Assembly (NCBI GenBank): GCA_949840805.1
Contig: CATKXR010000012.1
Span: 25,203-89,202, forward strand
Origin: an uncultured Lachnospiraceae bacterium
GTDB taxonomy: Bacteria; Bacillota; Clostridia; Lachnospirales; Lachnospiraceae
DNA length: 64,000 nt
Reading direction: 5' to 3'
Shown here: positions 27,760-35,186 of the stretch, piece after piece
Position numbering within the stretch: position 1 is the stretch's first letter
How the letters are laid out: every line of letters starts with the position of its first letter
The notes under the pieces: model-generated
Told to the model about the DNA's origin: nothing
Database searches by the model: none
What the model saw: only the letters and a program-made list of their open reading frames with translations
Translations under genes and position numbers: made by a program

Positions 27760-28191
27760 ATGGGGGAGATTTGCGTTCCTGCCAGGATAGAATCCTGGAA
27801 TACTGTATATGAGATGATCTGTGCAAAGCTCCGGCCTTGCGGATGCAGGGAAGAGATTCTGGAGAAGATCGGGATTGCGGTGGAGGAATTGTTTACCAAT
27901 ATTGTCAGTTATGCCTATGAGGAACCAGGCGGCCAGGTGTGGGTAGAGACTAAGGTGGCAAAGGATCCTCTTCGGGCAGTGATACATCTGACAGACAAGG
28001 GAAGAGATTTCGACCCTTTTTCAAAAGCTGATCCGGATTTTGGCGTTCCGTTTGAAAAAAGACCGGTTGGAGGGCTTGGGATTTATATGGTGAAGAAATT
28101 TATGGACCGGGCAGAATATGAGCGCCGAGACGGCTGTAATATAGTTACGGTAGAGAAACGCCTGGACGGTCCCCGAAAGCCCGGGGACTGA
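27760..28191 (+). CDS. RsbW/SpoIIAB-like anti-sigma serine kinase (HATPase_c_2)
   Basis: A 143-residue GHKL-fold kinase. N-box EELFTNIVSYAY (about 42-53) supplies the Mg-binding Asn47. The G1 box is DKGRDFDPF (79-87) and the G2 box GGLGIYMVK (104-112). These proteins bind a sigma factor or another target and are released by an unphosphorylated STAS partner, which they can phosphorylate. Two STAS proteins (28760, 55073) and a PP2C phosphatase (55442) are encoded in the same cluster; no sigma factor is present, so the target may be elsewhere or not a sigma factor. First gene of the 36-kb co-oriented block. Confidence 0.88.
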   Translation: MGEICVPARIESWNTVYEMICAKLRPCGCREEILEKIGIAVEELFTNIVSYAYEEPGGQVWVETKVAKDPLRAVIHLTDKGRDFDPFSKADPDFGVPFEKRPVGGLGIYMVKKFMDRAEYERRDGCNIVTVEKRLDGPRKPGD

Positions 28192-28218
28192 TTTTTATGT
28201 AACAGAGAGGGAAACAGG

Positions 28219-28689
28219 ATGGGAAAGTTTTTGGGTACTGCAGATTACGAGAGCTTTGTTTTTGGCGAGGAGACAGGTAGCCTGGGGGAACCGGCAGAAG
28301 AGCCGGGGAAAAAGGAGGGGCCGGATGTCAGTGACCCGGCGGGGGCATTGGCAGAGGAGCTGTTTGGCGGCCTGCCGGAGGGAATAGACCCGCAGGAGCT
28401 TTTAGAGGATCTTTCAACCGACGATTTTGAACCTATGATTGTGACATTGGAGCTGTCGGACGGAAGTACAAAAAAGTATGAGGCTATGGGGGTGTTTTTG
28501 GCGGGGGATAGGCAGTATATGGCCCTTCATCCGGCTGACGGCCCGGCAGAAGGTGATATTCCGGTTCTCTTGCTCCGGTATGACCAGGGAGAAGACGATG
28601 AACTGCTTTTGAGCCAGATCGAGGAGGATGATGAGTTCGAAGCGGCGGAGCGCGCGTTCCAGCAGATGCTGGGGGATACGGGCAGATAG
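28219..28689 (+). CDS. DUF1292-family protein
   Basis: A 156-residue acidic cytoplasmic protein. The first 70 residues are Glu/Gly/Pro-rich and look disordered. Residues about 75-156 match the DUF1292 pattern: VTLELSDGSTKKYEAMGVF, then QYMALHP, LLLRYDQ, and a final EDDEFEAAERAFQQML. DUF1292 proteins are widespread in Firmicutes without known function. It sits between the kinase and its STAS partner, 27 bases after the former. Confidence 0.7.
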   Translation: MGKFLGTADYESFVFGEETGSLGEPAEEPGKKEGPDVSDPAGALAEELFGGLPEGIDPQELLEDLSTDDFEPMIVTLELSDGSTKKYEAMGVFLAGDRQYMALHPADGPAEGDIPVLLLRYDQGEDDELLLSQIEEDDEFEAAERAFQQMLGDTGR

Positions 28690-28759
28690 CGGCAGCCGGT
28701 TATTGGAAATTTAATGACAAAGTATATAAAACAGCACATAAAACAGTGAGGAGAATATC

Positions 28760-29035
28760 ATGACAGAGATTAAAACAACCAAAAAAATCGATGCCTCCAC
28801 GGCACCGGCGCTGGATAAGGAACTGAAGGCATTGCTGGCAGGAGGGGAGACGGAGCTGGTGGTGGATATGGCAGAGACTACCTACATATCTTCCGTGGGG
28901 CTTCGCGCTTTTGCGTCTGCCCAGAAGAAAATCAACGCGGTGGGAGGCTCCATGGTTCTGAGGAACGCCCAGCCAGGCGTGATCGATATTTTTGAGGTGA
29001 CGGGATTCGGAGGCGTGCTGACTTTTGAGCGGTAG
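28760..29035 (+). CDS. STAS-domain anti-sigma factor antagonist (first copy)
   Basis: A 91-residue single STAS domain, similar in size to SpoIIAA/RsbV. The conserved phosphorylation region is YISSVGLRAF with Ser44/Ser45. It would be phosphorylated by the RsbW-like kinase and dephosphorylated by the PP2C protein. The N-terminal DASTAP is shared with the second STAS protein at 55073 (DTTTAP), so the two are paralogues. GTGAGGAG lies before ATG. The next gene may start inside its last codons. Confidence 0.88.
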   Translation: MTEIKTTKKIDASTAPALDKELKALLAGGETELVVDMAETTYISSVGLRAFASAQKKINAVGGSMVLRNAQPGVIDIFEVTGFGGVLTFER

Positions 29036-29903
29036 AAGGGAAATACAGGAAGAACGGCAGGCGGATGGAAAAAGCCAGGAGGCTACCTGGGAACAGAAAG
29101 TGTGGAGAAGCATGTGGGTGATTCTTCGTGCTTTAAAGCCCCTGATTTTGTATCTGGCCCTGCCTGCCATATTGATGTGCGCAGGGATGATTCTGGGGCG
29201 GGGCAGAAACGGAGAGAGCCTTGCAAAAACCAGTGGTAATTTTTATTACACGGCAGGTATTCTGGCCACTTTCTGGATTTTGTACCGCCGGAGCAGGAAA
29301 CGGGGAAGCTCGCTGTGGGAAGATGCCACTCTGTATCCGAAAGAAAGGGACGTCGGAAAGATTTTGCTGCTTTTAGGGATCGGTTTCGGATGCAGCCTGA
29401 CATTCTCAGCAATTTTGACCCTGGTTCCCTTTCCGGCGATCCTGACAGAAGGATACGCCAGGGCATCTGACGGGGTGGGGACAGGGACGGATCCTGTTCT
29501 CGCTTTTATTTCCACCATGCTTCTGGCTCCGGTTGTGGAGGAGGTTATTTTCCGCGGCTATATGCTGAACCGGCTTTTATCCGGGTTTGAGGAACGGGAA
29601 GCGATGTTTATCAGTTCTCTTGTCTTTGCTTTGTGCCATGTATCCCTGGCATGGATGGCATATGCCTTTCTTATGGGGATGCTGTTGGCATGGGTGTCCA
29701 TCCGGGAGGATAATATTCTCTACTCGGTGGCGCTGCACATTGGTTTTAATGCCAGTGTCCTGCCTTTATGGCTTTTAAACGGAACCGGGATTTTTGACAG
29801 GGGATGGGTTGGACTGCCTGTAAAGCTGGCAGTGGGAATCTGCGGCTGCTGGGCGGCGTTTTGCCTCTACAGGAGGTACAGGAAGGAGGAGCCTTATGCT
29901 TAA
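29025..29903 (+). CDS. CPBP-family intramembrane metalloprotease
   Basis: A 292-residue membrane protein with about seven hydrophobic segments. The CPBP (CAAX protease and bacteriocin-processing) motifs are intact: EEVIFRG (about 172-178), FALCHVS, and HIGFNAS. Such proteases process or protect against peptides, or regulate membrane proteins. Here it could mature the pilin or a surface protein, but this is inference. The start is unsure: TTG 29025 overlaps the STAS gene, while ATG 29112 with GGAG at 4 bases would remove the first 29 charged residues. Its end overlaps the coupling-protein gene by 8 bases. Confidence 0.82.
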   Translation: MSGRREIQEERQADGKSQEATWEQKVWRSMWVILRALKPLILYLALPAILMCAGMILGRGRNGESLAKTSGNFYYTAGILATFWILYRRSRKRGSSLWEDATLYPKERDVGKILLLLGIGFGCSLTFSAILTLVPFPAILTEGYARASDGVGTGTDPVLAFISTMLLAPVVEEVIFRGYMLNRLLSGFEEREAMFISSLVFALCHVSLAWMAYAFLMGMLLAWVSIREDNILYSVALHIGFNASVLPLWLLNGTGIFDRGWVGLPVKLAVGICGCWAAFCLYRRYRKEEPYA

Positions 29904-31899
29904 AAAAGTCGGATTGATTTTGGCAGGAGCGTTGGCGTCAATAATAGCTTTGGGATTTGCAGCCAATACGGTGGTGCAGAAGCTTATGCCGGCATTGGTT
30001 ACAGGTGATTACACAGGACTGTTTGATCCGGGGTTGCTGCTGCGTATAGACACTTATTTGTATGGCGTGGTGGCAAGTGCGGTTATTGTTTTGTGCTGGC
30101 TTTTATTTTCGGCCCCGTCTGCAAAAAAGGCGAAAAAACTGATGAAGTCCAAGGCGGAGAACTTTGAGAGCAATCTGGAAAATTCCCGTTTTATGACAGA
30201 GAAGGAGCGGGACAATAATTTTGCCCCCCATCAGTTCACCAAACTGACGGAATCGAAAAAAGACGGAATTCCGGTGTATGCCTGCTACAATAAAAAGAAA
30301 AAAGAACTGAATGTAAATTTGGCGTCGCCGATGCACGGGCTGGTGATCGGCGCTACGGGAAGCGGAAAGACCACTACTTTTATCAATCCCATGATCCAGA
30401 TCCTGGCCAGATCCGGGGCGGGTTCCTCCATGATCTGTACGGATCCTAAGGGAGAGCTGTTCCAGCTGCACAGCGGGCTTTTAAAAGAGCGGGGGTATAA
30501 GGTGATGGTGCTGGACTTAAGAGATCCCTACAGCTCTTTTAGGTGGAATCCCTTAGGAGAGCTTTATGACCGCTACCAGGAGTACTTATCGATAGGAAAT
30601 AATATTTTCAAGCATTTTGATTCCGTCGAAGAAAGCGGCCTTGAGCTGGTCAATGCCCCGGAGCAGTATGAGGAGGCATGGTATGAATATGAAGGCAAGG
30701 CTTATGCCGTGCGGAGGGAACTTTTGACCAGGATTAAGATCACACGGCAGAAAATCTTCGACGAAGTTTATGAAGATCTGAATGACCTGATCAGCGTCAT
30801 CTGCCCGGTTGAGTCTAAGGACGACCCGGTGTGGGAGAAAGGGGCGCGGTCCATAATCATGGCGGTGTGCCTTGCCATGTTAGAGGACAGCGAGCAGGAA
30901 GAACTGGAAATGACGAAGGAGAAGTTCTGCTTCTACAATATCAACAAGGCCATCGGCAATTCTGACAATGATTATGAGGAGCTGCGGAACTTTTTTAAGG
31001 GACGTTCTCCCGTATCCAAGGCGGTGGGGCTTTCCAAGCAGGTTATGTCCGCGGCGGAGAGCACGCTGGCAAGCTATATGTCCATCGCGTTTGATAAGCT
31101 GTCCATGTTCAATGACGAGGGGCTTTGTTCCCTGACTTCTGCCACGGATATTGACCCGATTCAGTTTGCCATGGAGCCTACGGCGCTGTTTTTAAAGATT
31201 CCGGATGAGAAGGATACCAGGCACGCCCTGGCGGCGGTGTTTATCCTGTGCATTTATAAGGCGCTCATAAAAGTGGCGTCAGGCAGGGAGGATCTCAGCC
31301 TGCCCAGGAACGTATATTTTCTGCTGGACGAATTTGGAAATATGCCGAAGATCGACAAGTTTGACAAGATGATCACCGTAGGGCGGAGCCGGAAGATCTG
31401 GTTTAACATGGTAGTGCAGTCCTATGCCCAGTTAAATAACGTATACGGGGATACGGTGGCAAACATTGTTAAGAGCAACTGCGGGATGAAGATGTTTATC
31501 GGTTCCAATGATATAGAGACCTGTGAGGAATTCTCCAAGCTGTGCGGCAATATGACAGTGTCCACCTCCAGCGTGTCCAGCTCCATGGGAGATAAGCAGG
31601 GTAACATCAGTGTGTCCAGCCAGCTTCAGACCAGGCCTTTGATCTATCCGTCAGAGCTCCAGAAACTGAACAACAAGACGGACACAGGCAATGCCATTAT
31701 CGTGACTTTTGGTAATTATCCTCTGAAGACGAAGTTTACACCCAGCTATAAGTGTCCCCTTTATAAAATGGGTACCATGGACATTTCAGAGACACAGATG
31801 AATGCCTTCTTTGGAGAGGATGTGTATTATGATCTGGCGGAGCGCAATTATATTGTGATGTCCCAGGAGGAAGAAAATGACGGGGAGGTTTCAGCGTGA
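29896..31899 (+). CDS. VirD4/TraG-like type IV coupling ATPase
   Basis: A 667-residue type IV coupling protein. Two N-terminal TM helices (about 5-30 and 55-75) anchor a cytoplasmic AAA+ ATPase. The Walker A is GATGSGKT (152-159) and Walker B is LLDEFGN (D478/E479), with TDPKGE after Walker A as in VirD4. It would recruit substrates to the secretion channel. Conjugative relatives act with a relaxase, but none is encoded here, so the substrate is more likely protein. It is tightly coupled on both sides: 8-base overlap upstream, GTGA overlap downstream. Confidence 0.93.
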   Translation: MLKKVGLILAGALASIIALGFAANTVVQKLMPALVTGDYTGLFDPGLLLRIDTYLYGVVASAVIVLCWLLFSAPSAKKAKKLMKSKAENFESNLENSRFMTEKERDNNFAPHQFTKLTESKKDGIPVYACYNKKKKELNVNLASPMHGLVIGATGSGKTTTFINPMIQILARSGAGSSMICTDPKGELFQLHSGLLKERGYKVMVLDLRDPYSSFRWNPLGELYDRYQEYLSIGNNIFKHFDSVEESGLELVNAPEQYEEAWYEYEGKAYAVRRELLTRIKITRQKIFDEVYEDLNDLISVICPVESKDDPVWEKGARSIIMAVCLAMLEDSEQEELEMTKEKFCFYNINKAIGNSDNDYEELRNFFKGRSPVSKAVGLSKQVMSAAESTLASYMSIAFDKLSMFNDEGLCSLTSATDIDPIQFAMEPTALFLKIPDEKDTRHALAAVFILCIYKALIKVASGREDLSLPRNVYFLLDEFGNMPKIDKFDKMITVGRSRKIWFNMVVQSYAQLNNVYGDTVANIVKSNCGMKMFIGSNDIETCEEFSKLCGNMTVSTSSVSSSMGDKQGNISVSSQLQTRPLIYPSELQKLNNKTDTGNAIIVTFGNYPLKTKFTPSYKCPLYKMGTMDISETQMNAFFGEDVYYDLAERNYIVMSQEEENDGEVSA

Positions 31900-33641
31900 C
31901 GTTGCGGATAAAAGCCCTGATTTGGAAGATTGCAGGATTAAGGCCGGGAAGGATCAAAATGCTGGCCGCCGTGATACTCTGCCTGGCGGCGGCAAGGCCG
32001 GTAACGGCAGGCGGTGCTGTGCTGATCTATGAAGGGGATTATTACGGGGATGATGACGACGAAACAGAGTACAGGCGTGGAAGTTCCCGGCTGGATTATT
32101 CGGGGCCGGGGATTGTAAGCAGTACGGACGATGAAGTGAAAAACCAGGGGCCTACGGTAAAGACCGTCACTTTGGGCGAAAGCTATCATGAGGAGTTCGG
32201 GGTCTATGAGGAGTCTCTTAACGACCAGTTCTTTATATACAGCAATGTATCGAACGGAGGGATCACAGACCGGCAGGTGACGGTGGATATCCCGGCTAAT
32301 GTGTCTTACGTGATGGAACTCAACGGACAGGAAATCCCATACGTTTCCGGCCAGCCTTTGGGGGAGAGGGGAACCTATGTGCTGAGGATGTCCGTGGTGA
32401 TCAATCCTTCGGCTCCATTGTCAAAGCAGGAGGAGTACAACTCCACGTTCCGTTTCCGGATTCAGGAGAGGCTGCCTGAAAGCCAAAGGACGGATGGGGG
32501 ACAGATATCCTCTGACGGTACCCTTACGGTCAATGGAAGCGATGGGATTGGCTGGGGGCAGAGCGGTATCGGCGGCAGTGGAAATAGTGGAGGAAGCAGC
32601 CAGGGCAGTTTTGGAACGGGGCTTATCAATGGCATAAACGGCACCATCGGGAACGACAGGCCGGATACCGGTGAATCGGAGGCCGCGTCAGAGAGTGAGA
32701 CACATACGGAAACGGCGCCTGCAGAAGAAGAGGAAGCCATACCTGGAGAGGGCGGGCCTGAACAAGAAGAAACAGGGACCGAAGAGACGAGCGGGTATGG
32801 GGAAGCTGCTGATGAGGCCGCAGCCAATGATGGGCCTGGGGAACCGCAGGAGACGCCTGCGGCGGCAGAAGGCAATTTTATCGGAGGTATCCGGGAGCAG
32901 TTATATATTCCTGATCAGAAATGTTATCTGGTCACTATGGAGAACGGAAGGGATTTTATATCCAGTGTCCCGTCAGGTTATATAGGGCCAGGGCCGGTGG
33001 AGCTGGTTTTGGCTGAAGGAGAGGAATGCAGCCTTTATCTGAATGATGAGCAGATCGAGTATATCAAGGGCAACAGCCAGGTGGACGCCGGAGCCTATCG
33101 GTTAAGCCTGGACGGGCAGGAATTTTCCTTTATCATCGCTTCTTCGATGAGCAGGATGGATCTGTATCCGGCACCGTTGGGGATGGCGTTTGACCAGGTG
33201 TATCTGGACGATGAACCTATAAAACTGGTTTCGGATCAGTACGTGTCTATGAGCCAGGACGGGACTTATCAGTTTGTACTGGCAGGTGAAGATGGGCATA
33301 CGATGGAGTTTACCCTGAAAAAAGATACGAAAGCGCCTTCAGTGGCTGTATCCGTAAAGGGAGGAATAGCTTCCATCCAGTATTTGTCAGACGATATCAG
33401 CAGCATTACCCTGGAGAAAGACGGGAAGGCGGTAAACGGGTTTTCCGGATATCAGGTTAATAAACCGGGGGCCTACCGGCTTGTAGTGGCAGACCAGGCC
33501 GGAAATGTGGGGACGGCCCGGTTTACTCTCCGTTACCAGATCAACCGGTATGGAGTGGCGGCAGTGGCGCTGATCATCCTGATCATAGCCGGGGCAGTGG
33601 TATTTGTTTTGCATGTCAAGCGCACGATTAAAATCCGGTGA
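31896..33641 (+). CDS. Single-pass surface protein with Ig-like C-terminal domain
   Basis: A 581-residue protein with an N-terminal signal/anchor (about 15-38), an acidic region, a first beta-rich domain (about 85-195), a Gly/Ser/Glu/Pro-rich low-complexity stretch (about 200-325), a second beta-rich region and a C-terminal TM helix (about 550-572) with a short basic tail. The segment before it ends in GAYRLVVADQAGNVG, typical of bacterial Ig-like domains. It is paralogous in its second half to the 359-residue protein at 41511: both have NG..F.SSVP.G followed by P.G.Y. The bulk should be outside the cell. GTG start overlaps the coupling-protein stop. Probably an envelope part of the secretion apparatus. 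Confidence 0.7.
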   Translation: MTLRIKALIWKIAGLRPGRIKMLAAVILCLAAARPVTAGGAVLIYEGDYYGDDDDETEYRRGSSRLDYSGPGIVSSTDDEVKNQGPTVKTVTLGESYHEEFGVYEESLNDQFFIYSNVSNGGITDRQVTVDIPANVSYVMELNGQEIPYVSGQPLGERGTYVLRMSVVINPSAPLSKQEEYNSTFRFRIQERLPESQRTDGGQISSDGTLTVNGSDGIGWGQSGIGGSGNSGGSSQGSFGTGLINGINGTIGNDRPDTGESEAASESETHTETAPAEEEEAIPGEGGPEQEETGTEETSGYGEAADEAAANDGPGEPQETPAAAEGNFIGGIREQLYIPDQKCYLVTMENGRDFISSVPSGYIGPGPVELVLAEGEECSLYLNDEQIEYIKGNSQVDAGAYRLSLDGQEFSFIIASSMSRMDLYPAPLGMAFDQVYLDDEPIKLVSDQYVSMSQDGTYQFVLAGEDGHTMEFTLKKDTKAPSVAVSVKGGIASIQYLSDDISSITLEKDGKAVNGFSGYQVNKPGAYRLVVADQAGNVGTARFTLRYQINRYGVAAVALIILIIAGAVVFVLHVKRTIKIR

Positions 33642-33739
33642 GCTGTTTTTATTCCGGGGCGGCATACTGGAGTGACAGCCTGAATGGCCGCCCAATAGTT
33701 CTGCACGGCCGCAAATACTGGAAGAAAGGAGGCGTGGTG

Positions 33740-35134
33740 ATGCTTTATACCTATCTTAGCTCATCTTTTGTGGAAATGCTGCAGGGAGTGCTGTATACAA
33801 TTTTTGACAAGGTTCTTGCTCCTATATTGAAGGAGATCCTGCAGATTTATGTAAAGTACATAACACGGGTATTGTACGCGCTTATCACAGAAAGATTGCT
33901 GAACCTGCTGATTGTGGTCTGTTCTTTGGTGGACTTTGTGGAAAGTATTTTCAATGTGTTTGCGGGAATTACGCCGGTTGAGGTGAATAACCGCAGCGCT
34001 TATCTTCTGGATGCATTTTTTCAGTTAGAGCCAGTGGCTAAGGCTTTTTTGATGGTGACAGTGATGGCGGTGGGAATCTGTATGATTTTTACGATCATTA
34101 AGACGGCCAAGTCCATCTCTGATATGGCCCTGGAGGATAAAAACCCGGTTAGCCATGTGCTTGCCAATGGGATGAAGGCGGGAATTACCTTTATGCTGAT
34201 CCCCTTTTTGTGTATTTCCCTTCTGCAGCTCTCTGCGATCATTACTAACCAGGTGAGTGTAGCCTTTGAGTCTGCCCAGGGCGGGAAGACCACAGTGGGA
34301 ACGACTATTTTCCTGATAGCCGGACTGGATGCGGATAAGAAGACCACAAAAGCATCCAGCCCCTTTTCAGAGGAGTGGGAAGACGTGACCAGCGGCAGGA
34401 ACCCGTCCTTTACGGATTCGGTCAGGGAGCCTTATCTGCTTGGGGAGAAGGATTATAAAAAGATCAGCCAGGTATGCTTGGATTTTTATTCCGGGAATTT
34501 TAATTTTATTGTGGGATTTGCCAGTGCATTTTTGATGCTTTTCGTGTTGTCAGGAGCTGCGCTCTTGTTTATCCGGCGTATTTTTGAGCTTTTGCTTTTG
34601 TATATTGTATCACCGCTTTTTGTGTCCACCATTCCTCTGGATGACGGGGCTATGTTTTCCCGGTGGAGGGAGCTGTTTGTGGCGAAGTTTTTTTCCGGGT
34701 TCGGGATCATATTTACCATGAAATATTATCTGATGCTGATTCCGCTTATTTCGGGAAATGAGCTTACGCTTTACAAGGCCAGCTTGCCGGGGGGAGTCAT
34801 GATTAACAATATTTTAAAGATTCTTATGATTGTGGGAGGTGCCTGGGCGGTATATAAGAGCCAGCATATGATTATGCAGGTCATGAACCCGGAGGCGGCG
34901 ATGGCAGAGCAGCAGGCATCGGCTATGCTGTCCGGCATGATCATCGGGGCAGCCACCACGGCTGCTTCTGCAGCCGGCACTGTGGCTACAGGAGGGGCTT
35001 CCACAGCCCTTACCGGGCTTTCTTCCGTAGGAAAGGCAGCTTCTATGGCAGGAGACGCGGCATCTTCCGTGGGAAAGCTGGCAGGAGCGGTGGGGAAGGC
35101 CGGCTCATCGGATGATGGGGCATTCCGGGGATAG
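33740..35134 (+). CDS. VirB6-like polytopic membrane protein, first copy
   Basis: A 464-residue membrane protein with an amphipathic N terminus and about six or seven TM segments. A conserved stretch, PLDDGAMFSRWRELFVAKF, follows LLLYIVSPLF; such TrbL/VirB6-like segments occur in Gram-positive type IV channels. The C-terminal 60 residues are Ala/Gly/Ser-rich. It is paralogous to the next gene (same conserved block). Start ATG 33740 follows AAAGGAGG; an in-frame GTG overlaps the previous stop but lacks a ribosome site. A GGGCGGC/GCCGCCC hairpin lies in the 98-base gap before it. Confidence 0.72.
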   Translation: MLYTYLSSSFVEMLQGVLYTIFDKVLAPILKEILQIYVKYITRVLYALITERLLNLLIVVCSLVDFVESIFNVFAGITPVEVNNRSAYLLDAFFQLEPVAKAFLMVTVMAVGICMIFTIIKTAKSISDMALEDKNPVSHVLANGMKAGITFMLIPFLCISLLQLSAIITNQVSVAFESAQGGKTTVGTTIFLIAGLDADKKTTKASSPFSEEWEDVTSGRNPSFTDSVREPYLLGEKDYKKISQVCLDFYSGNFNFIVGFASAFLMLFVLSGAALLFIRRIFELLLLYIVSPLFVSTIPLDDGAMFSRWRELFVAKFFSGFGIIFTMKYYLMLIPLISGNELTLYKASLPGGVMINNILKILMIVGGAWAVYKSQHMIMQVMNPEAAMAEQQASAMLSGMIIGAATTAASAAGTVATGGASTALTGLSSVGKAASMAGDAASSVGKLAGAVGKAGSSDDGAFRG

Positions 35135-35186
35135 GGGAGGACGGGCCGGGGCATCCGGACTGTCAGGATAGGAAGGAGGCTGGCTT

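Noticed and set aside
28219..28689. A sigma factor for the partner switch
   Set aside because: I searched the cluster for sigma-70 region 2/4 patterns in the translations and saw none; the DUF1292 protein does not resemble one.
32462..32875. Minus-strand Pro/Ser/Ala-rich frame
   Set aside because: Antisense of the low-complexity linker in the surface protein at 31896; no independent support.
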